Assembly: GCA_021613335.1 (NCBI GenBank)
Contig: JAJTWR010000296.1
Location: forward strand, 512,501-576,500
DNA length: 64,000 nucleotides
Direction: 5' to 3'
Origin: Whitmania pigra
Lineage: Eukaryota; Annelida; Clitellata; Hirudinida; Haemopidae
Made by a program: the position numbers and the translations under genes. The notes beneath the pieces are model-generated. The model had not been told where the DNA came from and searched no databases. It saw nothing but the letters and a program-made list of their open reading frames with translations. Every line of letters starts with the position of its first letter. The stretch's first letter is position 1. Shown here one piece after another: positions 39,278 through 52,132 of this stretch.

Positions 39278-40834
39278 TCAAAAAACATGTCTCATTTCAA
39301 TGAAAATGTCTCTCAAAACAGGATTTGAATTGAGAAGTTTCTCAACTTTTTTCAACTTGGACTCATCCAAGTAATTTCTCCAATCACCAACAACACCTGT
39401 TGTTTATAATTAGCTCATAATAAAATTATTTAATTTTGAACACGTAAATGTAGGTCATTAACCTTTCCTGAAAAATGGGACTTCTGTTTTGATTGTATCC
39501 CACCATTCGTAATTTGTGGAAGGATCGACTTTCATATTGTCAAACATTGTTGCTTGAACAATTTTATCAAGCTGTTCATCTGTTACTGGCTTGTCAATAA
39601 ATAGTGATATCTCCTTGATTACTTTGTGAGGTTCCTCAAGTAAACAAGGGTTTTTGTAAGTTGAACTTTAAAAAGGCGTTTTTACATCAATATTAACCTG
39701 GTGGAGGCTCTCATAAGTAAGGAAATATAAATTTTTGTTTCTTTTCTCCCAGTACGAAATTACGTGTTTGTCCCATGAACCGTAACCAACTAATTTAAAA
39801 ATTGAACTTGCATTCAATAATTTAATAACATAACTATGTGTTCATGTTTAAACATAAAATCGACCTTTTCCAGAGATAAAAAAATCGAATAAAGTATCGA
39901 ATGTTCCCGTAAACTCGTAGCATTTGAGCATTCTGATGAAATGGTAATATGAAACGACTACATCCCTGGGATCCCGGGTTATATATATTATCTACAAATG
40001 TTCAGCTATGTATATTACATAAAAAATTTTTGAGGCTATAGCCGTTTTATCTACAAAAATCTGCTACATGTCATCTATAAAAATATTATCTCAAAGACTA
40101 GGTGCCATTTTAAACCCTTTTAATGAGTGATTTGCTTGGACATGTTTTTGATTTCCATTTTACTCGGGTTTAATGTTTGGTGCAATAAATACCAAAGCTG
40201 ACTGGGTATTGCTAATATTAAAATATATTGTTATTATTACATAATGCTATTGCTATTACACATAATAATATTACAAGTAATTCTAACCTTAGCTCCATTT
40301 ATAATTGAAGGGGGCAACAACTGGTAAGGAAGATGAGTTTTTATAAATCTTGGAGATTTCATTTTTGCAATTTCATTCACTCCAGGATAAATATACTCCA
40401 AAAATGGAAATCTGTCTTCGATATTGGTCGATTTCCACTCTGTTCCATTTTCCATGTGCAGGCTCTCGATTTGACTCACGATTTCCTGAACCCAGGTTGT
40501 TCCTTTTTAAGTTGGCAATTATATGATTAATAATTAATTATAATTAATATCGACATGTAGCAGAATTCTCAAAATTGTGCAATCAATTTTTATTAAACTC
40601 ACTCAGACCTGATTTTGGAAAACTAGCCACGACGATATCATCTTTAAATTGGAACGTTTCAAGATCTCTAAGGGTTTTTTTCGTCGGAAATGATTTGTAA
40701 AGCCATACATTTTTGTAGAGCACTAAAGTTCCCTCTGCTTGGAAGTCAGGTGAATCGAATGTTGGAAGATCATATCGATCATCTTCATCTTCATTCTTCA
40801 ATACAGACACAACGTCATCGTTATTACAAGCCAT
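39278..40834 (-). CDS. Cytosolic sulfotransferase, unit B
   Basis: Transfers sulfate from PAPS to small hydroxyl or amine acceptors in the cytosol. Six exons: 40834-40609, 40502-40288, 39991-39865, 39789-39698, 39634-39463, 39396-39278; 316 aa. Key residues: FPKSG (71-75) continuing TTW across the first splice, catalytic His in KTHLPYQLLP, 3'-phosphate loop RDPRDVVVSYYHF, and C-terminal FRKGVVGDW. Relative to unit C it lacks four codons near WWD. A +1 shift in the last codons extends the tail to end FIEMRHVF. Substrate unknown. It is nearest to unit A in sequence. Confidence 0.92.
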
Positions 40835-41116
40835 GTTTCAAACTATGTACAAATTCAGTCAAAACAAGAAATCTCTCTCTTAAAGTCGTTTTTTACAAGG
40901 GTCGAAAAGTTTGTTAAAAAGGTTTGACTGAATACTTGTAGACCGAGAGCTTGCTGTGTTTATCTGTATAAATAGTTTCAGCAGAAGGTCATAGTACAAG
41001 TGTCGTTTTTGTCGTATTTTACAACTTTTAAGATTTCAGTGATTTATTTAGTGAACCGTCGGACTTGAATAAAGGCTAGCAGGGCCAAAAGTCCCATTGT
41101 TAAAAGCCTGTGTTAT
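40835..41116. promoter_or_regulatory. SULT-B upstream region
   Basis: On the minus strand, CTATTTATAC near 40968-40977 and the sequence around it (TGTACTATGACC-type context) are shared with units A and C at similar distances from the ATG. This suggests a common proximal promoter. The region ends at the hAT terminus at 41117. Confidence 0.45.
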
Positions 41117-43880
41117 CAGTGACGCCGAGAGGGGGGGGGCAGGCGGGGTCACTGCCAGGGGGTCCGATCATGTCAATTTTTGCACGTCTCTTCGTTTACC
41201 TTAGGCGACAGAATATAATAGCCCCACAGTTTTACATACTGTAAAATACTTTTATATACTGCCGAACGAACAGTCCATTTCACGTAGGGTGTATAAACTC
41301 TGTATTTTGCTGCGAGACGCTAGGGTAAACAATGAATATATTAGCCTGACATTGCGAAACAAATTCTTTAAATAACGCATTTTAACATGCGAGTACTACA
41401 TTTAAATATCAAAGATGATTTGGAGACAAACATGTCTGAAGTTGAAATTCTTACAACTTATATTTAACGAGATATTATTTAAAATGTGTTTAAACCAAGC
41501 ATTCATCTTCTTTGAAGAATCACTTTATTAAACTATAAGCAATTACAGTCTAACTGATATTATAATCATATAATATAAAATTTTGAAATTTAGATTTAGA
41601 TAGATATAACAAATGAAACTCAACCACCCGTTAATGAGATGTAGGACGCCCACACCATTTGTACTGTTCCCTACCAGAAAAGGTTTGATTTACCATGATT
41701 TGTGTTTCTGTGGGGTTATACACACTAGATTACTGCTGAAGTTGATTTTTGATCTAAATGATGTAAAAATCTTACATATTTAATTTGTCAAACTTTCACG
41801 ATATTGAAACAACATATCCGTTGCTACAATAAATAAAAACAGCTATTATTGTTTTTTTTTTGTTATTATTTTTATTGTTATATAATGTTATTGTGTCATT
41901 TAATAATGGCGTCATAACTAGGAAAAACGCAGGATAATACTGAAAAGCCCACTTCGAGTCAACAATTTTATATCGCTCTTGCAATTTATATACTCGCATT
42001 GGACGTCATTTCTGTACCACATGTTAGGTTACAAACTGACGTTCATGAAGTTTTGTCATATAACTGATGCAGTCGAAAAGTCGGCGCATGTTGAGCGAAG
42101 CGAAACGCACAGCAGTCACAACAACATTGAACGTGGCAAGTACAACCGGTTACTTTATTTTTCTATTTCTCTTGTCAGTGGCATGGCGAACAAGTTGTCG
42201 TAGTCAAGTGGACTGTGGACTAAATAGCAACTATTGCTTTTTTTTTTTTGCAAACTGCAAAATTTTCACCATGTATCGACATAAATCCGGCGCCTTAAAG
42301 CGCAAAGAAAGAGCTGAAAAAAATCAAAGACTCTCTCTCAGCAAAGAACACAGCTCAACCTTGGCTTTACATCACAGCTTCCCGATGGTCGGTCTTGTGC
42401 TGCTGACCAAGAAACTACCGCAGACCAGAATTCTGTTCAAAATGAATCTGACAGTGACAGCTCTGCGGTCGATGATTCTACCGCTAGCGCCCCTACATTG
42501 TCTGATACTAAGGCTACAGCTGTACTGGACTTGCCACTCGATATCATTACCGATGGTATCGCTGTCGAAGATAACGACATAGGTCATTTAGCAGACTTTC
42601 TCACAACTGAGCAAGTAGAAGTGGCTGTGCATAGAGGCCCAGACAAACATCCCTATCAATTTCCATGCGATCATTCTGGTCGCTCATTCCCATCTTCAGT
42701 GCTTCGTGCCAAACTTCAAAATGGCGAAACTACACCTCGAGATTGGTTAGTGTGGAGCAAGTTCCACAAGTTAGTCGATCAAATCTGACGTCTGCACCTG
42801 GCCATAGCGTGAACGACAGATGGAAGAAACTGCACGACAAAATCCCTGAACATGAGCGCACCAGCAGCCACAAACAATGCTACATGCAATGGCGACAGCT
42901 GCAGAAGTCGTTGACTTCAACTATTTGACTGACTTTGAGGTTCAACTATTGATGCGCTCATGCTGGAGAACATCAAAAGTAACATGGACGTGTGGAAACA
43001 AATATTGCATAAGAATACTGGATGTGACATTGTTCTTAGGCGAAAGAGGGTTGGCATTTCGTGGAAAGAGTCAACTTGTTGGTGATCCTAGTAATTTTCT
43101 TGGCATTTTGGAATTGATTGGTCGTTACGACCCAGTTATTGCCAACCATCTAGCGAAAGTGAAAGAGTCACAGGCAGCACAAAAACACTTGCAGGTTCAC
43201 TATTTGTCCGTTGACAGTCAGAACGAATTTATTCACTGCTGTGCGCAAAAAGTACTCGATGCTACACTGCATGAAGTTGAATCGGCGAAATACTACTCAA
43301 TTATTGTGGACGCAACGCCGGATTCCGCTCATGTTGAGCAGACCGTTTTCATTTTGCGGTACATACATCTAAACGCTGACCTGGATACCTTCGAACTACA
43401 TGAGAGATTCCTCGCATTTGTGGACTGCAACAAGAAGACGGGAGAAGATATAGCGCGGCTTATCATTGGCACTTTGATAACTTTGAAAAAATATAGCATA
43501 CCGTTCACGAACTGTCGAGGCCAAGGGTATGACAATGGAAGCAATATGAGTGGTTCGTGCAACGGCGCTCAAGCAATTATACGCACTTAGTAATTATAAG
43601 TATGAAGAACAATCCTTTGGCAACGTTCTCATCTTGTGGCTGCCATAGTTTGAACCGCTGTGGCGTGCATTCGGCCGAGTGCTGTGCACAAATGATAACA
43701 TTCTTCAGAGTAGTCCAGAAATTGTTCAATCTCTTCAGAGATGGGAAATTTTAACTAGTAGCATCGGATGCTCTCTTCACAGTCCGTCAGAAAAGCGCGA
43801 TCTTCACACTCTGATTTTGAATCATTACGAGTCGATACCAGTCCACATTGGTTCAGCAAGTAATCAAGGAAAATAATTTA
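41117..43880 (+). mobile_element. hAT transposon copy 1 (TTF-finger transposase), degenerate
   Basis: Begins with the hAT-type terminus CAGTGACGCCGAGAGGGG, as does copy 2 at 46267. The non-coding left part matches copy 2. Transposase remnants follow in shifting frames: MYRHKSGALKRKERAEKN (42271), SVLRAKLQNGETTPRDWLVW (42700), then a long frame to 43590 with LGERGLAFRGKSQLVGDPSN, KYYSIIVDATPDSAHVEQT and GQGYDNGSNMSG. At least two frameshifts and a stop inactivate it. The C-terminal part and the right terminus were not found before unrelated sequence begins at about 43880. Confidence 0.8.
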
Positions 43881-43943
43881 ATTGTCTTGAAATCAATTAA
43901 TCGCTAACATATCTTAACGGTAATCGTTAAGACATTCCTTAAC

Positions 43944-43987
43944 TTTATTTATTTGATTAAAGTCCGTTGCATAACTAGGATGATTTG
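43944..43987 (-). mobile_element. SINE 3' tail fragment
   Basis: Minus strand reads ATCATCCTAGTTATGCAACG then GACTTTAATCAAATAAATA, the same 3' end as the SINEs at 28456 and 35136. Confidence 0.65.
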
Positions 43988-44117
43988 GACTTGTTAATTA
44001 TGAAAGTGTTAGTTATGAAAAATTAATAAAATGTATTAGTGTAATAATAGGGATGAAATAATAATAAGTTAAATAAAGTTTAAATAACAATCACTAAAGT
44101 AATTGACTCCGATTTTT

Positions 44118-44640
44118 TTAAATCCATCGGTAGATGATGTCCACACTCGCTGGATTGCTAAGCAAGGAACTCATATCAGATAGATTTGTATTGAGTCTGA
44201 TTTCTCTCCTCAAGGCAGATTGGGCCGGACATTCCATGAGGAAATGCTGCCCATTTTCATCTTCCTGAGGGCACGACTTGCACTTTCCGTCTGGATGATG
44301 TTTTAAGAGAACTAGGTGTTGGTTCAGAGCACAGTTTCCAATTCGTAGTCTGAAAATAAGGACCTCTTCCTTCCTTGAGGCACATTGGAACTTGCTCTTA
44401 GTCGACACAAGTTTCTCTATGGTCTTGTAATGTTGGCTTCGCGGGTCCTTGTCCCATCTGGCTTGCCACTGTTGGATGATGTTGCTGGCCACGGACCTTT
44501 TGACATCCTTGATAGACGCTGGGATCCAGCGGTCTATCTGATCCCTTGCAGTGGTGGCTTTTGCCAGAGCATCGGCCTTCTCATTGCCAGGGATTCCAAC
44601 GTGAGCATATGCCGATAACAAAAGGACCATTTTAGTTTTC
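44118..44640 (-). mobile_element. LINE 3' fragment: RNase H and zinc-knuckle region
   Basis: The frame contains AHVGIPGNEKADALAKA, the last conserved block of LINE-encoded RNase H, then a C-terminal region with CKSCPQEDENGQHFLMECP (a CCHC-like pattern), ending at the stop at 44118. Only the 3' end of the element is present; it joins hAT sequence at about 44640. Confidence 0.8.
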
Positions 44641-45801
44641 CTGATATATAACCATTCAGTGAATTGAACAGTTCTGCTACTGTGGTGTTGGTTAGCAAAG
44701 ATAGTGAACATAGCAAATCCTCGTGCACATCCTCCTGATGCAGATATCGCACATAAGCAAGTAGTATTGCCTTGTTGTCGATATCTGTAGTTCTGTCAAC
44801 ATGGAGTTGGAACATTACCACGGAAATTCATTAATCCTCTCCAACAATTGTGCCTCACTGTCTTCGGCTATTTCCTCAATGCGCCTAGTCACAGTGCTAG
44901 GCGACAAAGGCACATGTGCTATTTTTTCCGCAGCAGCCTCTCCTAGAATTTCACGGCCAATGTCTTTAGTGGAGGGCAAGATAAATTCTTCACCGATAAT
45001 GAATGGCTTTTTAGCCTTAGCAATGCGGTTAGCCACCAAATATGATGCTCTAAGTGCATTGTCATTTATTGATGTGACGTGTTCCCTTTTTTCCTTCAAA
45101 ATACTCCAGGGGCTTGTCTTTTAATCCAGGGTGCTCGGCGTTAAAGTGGCGAAGCAGTTTTGAAGGTTTCATTGCATCATTAGAGAGATAGTCGCAAACT
45201 ATGCAGAACGGAATTGGTGCGTGGGAATCACCTGCCCCGACAAATCCATATTTCAAGTAAGACTCATGATATTGTCTGCTAAAAGTTTTACGTTTCTTTG
45301 ATGTCGGCGGCTCTTCTGTCTCTTCACTGGACGTTTTCTTTTTTCCAAGGAAACTTTCTAACGACGTCTGTTTCGTACTCATTTTTGTTAATATGTGGAT
45401 TAAATTTGATACAATAGACACGTGAACCAAGCACTATTAAATATGAGAAATTACCGGTGAACAGGGAGAAGATCGATACACACGATGCAAAATTCTTGCT
45501 TACAAAAATGGCGAAACGCTCGAAAACGAAAAAGATGAAAAGGAAAAAAGATAATTAAATTTTTTCACTGTAATCACTTAATTAAAATATGTATCATTTT
45601 TTTTGGTAAGTTAATCGTTATTCTTAGAATGTTACAAAATCAGGCTCAATTATTTTTTACCGAACACAAGAAAGAGATGGCAGCGGTTGTTCTTAAACCT
45701 TACAAACTATTTTATTTTTTTTTAATGAAATGGAAATAATTTATTGTTCCTTGGGCGGCTCGGTACCATTTGATCCACGAACCGGGGGTTGAGGACCACT
45801 G
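44641..45801 (-). mobile_element. BED-finger hAT transposon fragment (ZBED5-like)
   Basis: From ATG at 45382: MSTKQTSLESFLGKKK, a BED-type finger (FCIVCDYLSNDAM to LLRHFNAEHP), then LKDKPLEYF. A frameshift near 45085 continues as LRASYLVANRIAKAKKPF and VPLSPSTVTRRIEEIAED, with a second shift near 44815 before AILLAYVRYLHQEDVHEDLL. The transposase core and C-terminus are missing. Its minus-strand start may be the terminus CAGTGGTCCTCAACCCCC at 45801, a sequence typical of this hAT group; no 8-bp duplication was found. Confidence 0.75.
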
Positions 45802-46258
45802 ACTTAAATGATTTGTACTAAATGATCAATTATTTATGATAATGTTGAAGAAGAGATTGTGAAATGACGGTATGATGACAATGAGTGACCCCGGGAATGA
45901 GTTGTTGAAGAGTTCTTTCATCATCAAAGGATGAGACTTTCTTGTTTCCTCTTTAATTTGTTATATTTATAATTTATATACATTAAAATTCGTTAAAATT
46001 CCATGCTAGTAGTTTCATATTTTTGTTCCATAACAATTATCTATGGAGATTTTCAAGGTAACCAATTCACGAGCAATAAATTCTCCAGCAGGACTAATCT
46101 ATTTAACATTTTTGGAATGGAAACATTTCCGTCAAAGTTATTATTTTCATTTATTATTATCTAGTGATTGTTTTGTATTTTAGGATTACATAGAAGATAA
46201 GGAATGGTTCGACATTTCTCGGACTCAAACAATGAGCTTTTCAATTATAATGCTTTTG
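45802..46258. other. Unassigned spacer between hAT elements
   Basis: AT-rich, with no coding or repeat signal recognised. Confidence 0.35.
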
Positions 46259-46266
46259 CATACATC

Positions 46267-48540
46267 CAGTGACGCCGAGAGGGGGGGCAGGTGGGGTCAC
46301 TGCCAGGGGGCCCGCATCTGTAAGGAGGCCCGGCCGGTCCGATATTGTCAATTTTTGCACGTCTCTTCGTTTACCGTAGGCGACAGAACATAATGTCCTA
46401 ATAGCCCCATAGTTTTACATACTGTAAAATACTTTTATATACTGCCGAATGAACAGTCCATTTCACGTAGGGTGTATAAACTCTGTATTCTGATGTGAGA
46501 AGCTAGGGTAAGGTGGTGTAGGACGCCCACACCATTTTAGGCGAAACGGATCATTACAGATTTGATTTGTGTTGTTCCCTAGCAGGAAAGGTTTGATTTT
46601 ACCATCACTTCTATTTCTGTGGAGTTATACACACTAGATTACTGCTAAAGTTGATTTTTGGTCTAAAGGATGTAAAAATCTTACATATTTAATTTGTCAA
46701 ACTATCACGATATTGAAAGAGCAAATCCATTGCTATAATAAATAACAACAGTTATGTTATTGTGTCATTTAATAATGGCGTCGTAACTAGGAAAAACGCC
46801 CACTTCGAGTCAACCATTTTATAACGCCTTCTTGCAATTTATATAATGGCATTGGACGTCATTTCTGTACCACATGTTAGGTTACAAACCTAACCGTTCA
46901 TGAAATTTTCTCATATAACTGATGCAGTCGAAAAGTCGGCGCGTGTTGAGCGAAGCGTTTATTGTTGCGTCTCTAGACGACAGGGCTGTGCCCGTAGAAG
47001 TTGATGCATCACTTACTCTAGAAGGGAAATTGGTGGGAATTCCATGGATACAGTCGGCCTCTTAGAAATTCAGTCGATATGCTGTTGAATAAGTCTGTCG
47101 CCATGCTGAACCGTCTACACACTTTGAAAATCGATACACTGTTTCCAAACGTTGTCATTATGATACGTATCTTCTGCACGCTTCCGGTTACCGTTGCTCA
47201 AGCAGAACGATCTTTCATCACATTGGCCCGAGTTAAAAATGTTCTGAGATCGACAATGTGTCAAGAACGCCTGACCAGCCTTGGAATGCCGGCAGTGGAA
47301 GGTCGACTTGCAAGAACGATTGATTACAACAGTATAATTGAACTGTCTGCACGCAGAAAAGCTCGCAAAGTTTTGTTGTAGCCATCTCTCTTGCATGTCG
47401 TAAAAGTCGGTTCCGCATAATTACATCGTTTTTAAGAACTTGTGTAGCTTAATCTCCATCGAAACACCAGTTTGCTTAGTGCACACAAATCTGTACACGT
47501 AGCATGTGGCTGGTTATCTTTGAGTAAGGCTGTATGGTGTAACGGTCGTTGCAGGTAAGGACACAATTATGATGAAATGAAACACTCACAAAAAATAGGA
47601 TCACCGATGATTAGAGTTGGCTAATTTAAAGCGCCTCGCTGCGTGTTTGACCACCAAAAATTACTGTTTTCATTTTGATTAACTGTAAAACAAATAAATT
47701 CAAATTAGATGACGAACAGCGTTTACCTTTGCAAAAGTCATTTCTATAATTTAATTTAGTACCGTGTATGCACGAATGTTGAACCTTGATAGTAACATTT
47801 ACCTCGATTTACAGGTTTTATTATAGCGACAAAATTTCTAAATACGGTCAATTCCGGATATAGTCACGTCCAAAACTGTAGGCTGTTGACTTGACTATAA
47901 CTGAATATTTACTATAATCGAAAATAGTAAGCTACGTATGGTTTACACGGTGCAAGAGATCAGCTTGACTGTTTCCGAATCTTGACTGTAACCCAGAGGC
48001 CTAGCCTGGGTATTTTGCGCCCGGGGCAAACTATAGAATTGGCGCCCTTTTCCATGTCTATATATTTAATCTTACTGCATTACACTACACTTGAAATTGA
48101 AATAAAAATTTTAATGGCACAAGGCATCCATTTAAAAGTGAAAAAACGTACTACAAATAGTAGCGCATGCTTCACCCAATCAGTCACAGTCTAAGATGAT
48201 TTACATGCATAGTAGTCTAATACTGTCTAAAATAGATTTATTTTTCTTGATTTAACAATTGCAAGCTGATCAATAACGTCATCAAAGTCTGTTTTCTCAA
48301 GCGTTTCTCTGTCTATACTAAGAAGAGCAAGATCACTGAGACGATCCTGTCCCATTGATGCATTAAGCCTCATTTTGGCGCCTCTGTATCTTAGCGCCCG
48401 GGGACATATGTATCCCCCGCCCCCCCTTAGCTATGCCTCTGCTGTAACCGACTCGACTATACCCGGAATTGACTGTATTTTGACAAAGGGCCCGCAATGA
48501 TGTCCTGCCCTGGGGCCCTTGTTGGCTCTCGGCGCCCCTG
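46267..48540 (+). mobile_element. hAT transposon copy 2, complete ends, internally deleted
   Basis: Left end CAGTGACGCCGAGAG; the right end, read inward from 48540, is CAGGGGCGCCGAGAG, an inverted repeat of 13/15. Perfect 8-bp target duplication CATACATC at 46259-46266 and 48541-48548, the hAT hallmark. The left region matches copy 1 but lacks its 41342-41638 segment and everything after GTTGAGCGAAGCG. The C-terminal dimerisation region survives at 47079-47381: LPVTVAQAERSFITLARVKN then IDYNSIIELSARRKARKVLL. A MITE (47994-48441) is nested inside. Confidence 0.9.
47994..48441. mobile_element. hAT-type MITE copy 1 nested in hAT copy 2
   Basis: 448 bp, ends CAGAGGCCTAGC and GCTATGCCTCTG (inverted), bounded by perfect 8-bp repeats CTGTAACC (47986-47993, 48442-48449). 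It has no coding capacity. Closely similar to 59917-60368. The internal right side carries CCCGGGGACATATGTA. Confidence 0.92.
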
Positions 48541-48548
48541 CATACATC

Positions 48549-50135
48549 CGCCTCAGGCGGTGATCCAAAAAAGTTATATATTTGCAGGAAAATCTTAGAC
48601 AAGAAATTGTCAATTTATTTGTAAAAGGGTACATTTCTATTTCTGCGTACAGTACAGTTCTGTGTTCTGCAGAAGAAGCTCCAGGAGAGCATAGCATTTG
48701 GAGTTGGTTTGCAACTTCAGCTTGAATTACACAAATAAAGCTGAAGGTAAAGGAGAAGCTTTGATAATAAGTTACAGCTGCTTCACATAGTTTTATAAAC
48801 TTTTTTGTCAAAAAGTATTGACTAATGAGGGATAAAAAATCAGGGAGGGGGCTTTCCTTTCCCACACAAATTACGTCCCTGCGAATGAGCAAAGAACAAT
48901 TGCGGAACCGGAATACATTTGGCAATTTAAATTACATGGCGGCAACTTATTCTGTTGTTACACTTTATACAAAAAAATCTGTAGTTGCACTTTTACACCC
49001 TGCAACAAGCAGTGTTTCAGTTTAAACGTAAACACCCGGCTAGCCTTATGCAAGTAACCGTCGGACCAGAAAATTATAAGGGATTCTCTGCAACAACAAA
49101 TCAAAAATTCCTTATTCTTTAGCTTAATTAATAACGACATGATCTGGCAGCTTTTTTTTTTTTTGAATGCACTTGAATTTTGATGTTATTTTTTTAAAGA
49201 ATGTTCTCTATAAATAGACGTAGGATGAGTCATATTGCACTTGTATGGCTTCATGGTTAAGGCTTCTCCTGTCACGACGACAGAAAAGGTTCGAATTCCG
49301 TCTCATCTTCCTAATCGTTTAGCTGTAACGGACATTAATAAGACAAAGTTTTACTTTAAACAGATTTAAATGATTTGTTTAGTGAACTGTCGGGCCAACA
49401 AATTTTATAGTGGATAATGATTCTCTCTGCAAAATTAAATCGGGAAATTCTTTTATCTTCAGCTTAATTTATCGCAATAACTTCTGTCAGTTTTTTTGTT
49501 TGTTTTTGATAAATCAGATAGATATTGATAATGGTATTGCTTGTGACTATTCAATACCTATCATCCTATCTGTCGGAATATTCTGATTTATCTATATTTC
49601 GTGATTTGCTCAGTTGGTCTTGAAGTTTGTGACATGATATTTTTTATTAGACTCCTCTGTTCAAATCGTCCCCTAAAGTAAAACAACAAAAGTTCAGTAC
49701 CGCTATCATTTGCAGTTTTAAAAAAAAAGCCTCTCTGTTTTGGACTTAGAATGTTTTGACGGATGGATTCTCTAATTTTTGTGAACGTTTCCTTTGATCG
49801 TTTACTTATATAATGTGGGATTCAAATATTTAGTGGTGATGATGATGAACAATTTTTGTTGAATACGCAGTTTCTTGATACTCGGTCCTGAAATTTTGGC
49901 TTGTTGAAGTTTATATATACACCTTATTTTTATTACATTACAGAAGATATCGTTTTTGCTCAAGTAATGTAAAATAACTACTAATAATTACTTTATGCTA
50001 ACAAATAAAAATACCATCTGACAATTTCATTTCAGAAAAAATCAATTGTAACTGCATGAAGATTTTAAATTTAGTGTTCTTTAAAAGTCTCTATGAGATG
50101 CCAAATTTATGGCATATTTGATCAAAACATTTGTC
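48549..50135. other. Downstream flank of SULT unit C
   Basis: No gene recognised. Contains a SINE (49243-49345), the shared SULT downstream block (49751-49835), and two related stretches (49050-49140, 49371-49490) with CCGTCGGACC-type and CTGTCGGGCC-type starts that resemble sequence upstream of unit B near 41050. Confidence 0.45.
49243..49345 (+). mobile_element. tRNA-derived SINE
   Basis: A box TGGCTTCATGGTTAAGG and B box GGTTCGAATTCC (about 49290) in a tRNA-like head, then CCTAATCGTTTAGC and TGTAACGGACATTAATAAGA, the same body as the SINE at 28456-28586. Confidence 0.75.
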
Positions 50136-51581
50136 TCATTTCAAGAAAATTTCTCTCAAAGCAGGATCTGAATTAAGAAGTTTCTCAAGTCTTTGCAACT
50201 TGGATTCGTCCAAATACTTTGTCCAATCTCCAACAATACCTTTAGTTTGTAATAAGTTTATAATAAAATTATATAATTTTGAAAATAAATTTGGTTTTTA
50301 ACCTTTCCTGAAGAATGGGGCTTCTGTTTTGATAGTTATACCGTTCGTTTCCCACCATTTGTAATTTGTTGATGGATCGGCTTTCATCTTGTCGAACTTT
50401 GTCGCTTCTACAATCTTATCAAGCTGTTCATCTGTTACTGGTTTGCCAATGAATATTGATATTTCCTTGATTACTTTGTGAGGTTCCTCAAATAAAAATG
50501 GGTTTTCTCAAAAGCTTGGACTTAAAAATTCAATAATGCACCAATGACAACCTGGTGGATGCTCTCATAAGTAAGGAAATATAAATTTCTTTTTCTTTTC
50601 TCCCAGTATGAAATTACATGTTTATCCCATGGACCATAACCAACTAATTTAAAAATTGAACTTAAATAGAATAAATTAAATTGAGGTCTTAGTTAGGCAT
50701 AACTATGTCTATATCTTTAAACATGGAATCGACCTTTTCCAGACATAAAATATTCGAAATACGTATCGAAAGTTCCCTTGTAGGTGAAGTATTTGAGCAT
50801 CTTGACAAAATGGTAATATGAAACAACAACATCTCTGGGATCCCGGGCAACATATATTATCTATAAACATATATATATATATTATTTACGAAGATTAAAC
50901 TATATATTTTATATGTCTGGATATTGATAATATTGTTATTATTTTATTCTTATCCTTTTACAAGTGATTCCAACCTTAGCTCCATTTACAATTGAAGGGG
51001 GCAACAGCTGGTAAGGAAGATGAGTTTTTATAAATCTTGGGGATTTCCTCTTTGCAATTTCACTCACTCCAGGATAAACATACTCCAAAAATGGAAATCT
51101 GTCTTCGATATTTGTCGATTTCCATTCTTTTCCATTTTCCATGTGTAGGCACTCGATTTGACTCACGATTTCCTGGACCCAGGTTGTTCCTTTTTAAGTT
51201 GATAATGAAATGATTAATAACCCCGCAAAATAAAATCTCGCTTATTATTATTTTGAATTAATGTTACTTTAAGAATTGTTATTTGTAAAAAGTATACAAA
51301 TATGGAAATGTAACAGAATTTGCGAAATTGTACAACCAGCTTTCATTAAACTAGCTCATACCTGATTTTGGAAAACTAGCCACGACAACATCATCTTTAA
51401 ATTGGAAAGCTTCAATATCTTTAAAGATTTCCATCGTCGGACATAATAATCTGAAAAGCCATGCATCTTTGTAGAACACTAAATCTCCTTCTCCTTTAAA
51501 GTCAGATGACTCAAATGTTGGAAGATCATGTCGATCCTCTTTCTTGAATCCCGACATAACGTCATCGTAAGTGTAAGCCAT
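50136..51581 (-). CDS. Cytosolic sulfotransferase, unit C
   Basis: Six exons: 51581-51362, 51189-50975, 50860-50734, 50643-50552, 50486-50303, 50239-50136; 313 aa, no lesion. PAPS motif FPKSG joined to TTW, KTHLPYQLLP with the catalytic His, RDPRDVVVSYYHF, WWETNGITIKTEAPFFRKG and GIVGDW are intact. The N-terminus is a few residues shorter than in A and B (no EDED run). Introns 2 and 4 are close to those of unit A, which makes C the best reference for A's lesions. TATA-like CTATTTATAG-type sequence about 150 bp upstream (near 51728-51737). Confidence 0.93.
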
Positions 51582-52132
51582 GCTTTAACCATGTAAAGAT
51601 TCGGTCAACGCGGAAATATCTCTCTACGATGTTTTAAAAGTTTGTCAAGCGTTTGTTAAAGATTTGTTGATAAGGTAATAAGGTTCGTCTGAATACTTGT
51701 AGATTGAGTTTTTGCTGTGCTTTGCTCTATAAATACGTAAGGAAAGTTCATAGTACAAATGCAGTTTTTGTATCGTTCGATAGAACTTTTAAAAACAGAT
51801 TGCAATGATTTATTTAGTGGACCTTCAGTTACAGTCAAGGATGTATAATCTGGTTATGACTTTTTCTAACAATGAAAGCCCATATATGCATTGGGTGAAT
51901 AATTGCTTGCAAAACAAGATAATCATAATTATTTATTTTTGTTGTTGTAAAAATTTCATCCAACAACCGCCGATCTTCCGCGGATGGCAGAATTCAAGCT
52001 AACGCACGTCATAAGTATCTTAACTAACTTTTAAAATTCAATTTTTTTTCGAAAATATTGTTTTTAATTGCATTTGCAAACGCAAACGCAATTGAAAGTA
52101 GTTTAGATAAATTCAATTTATGGCAATCAATA

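Noticed and set aside
45680..45801. A 122-bp MITE with CAGCGGTT and CCACTG ends
   Set aside because: Flanking 8-mers do not match; the right end is more likely the terminus of the BED-finger hAT.
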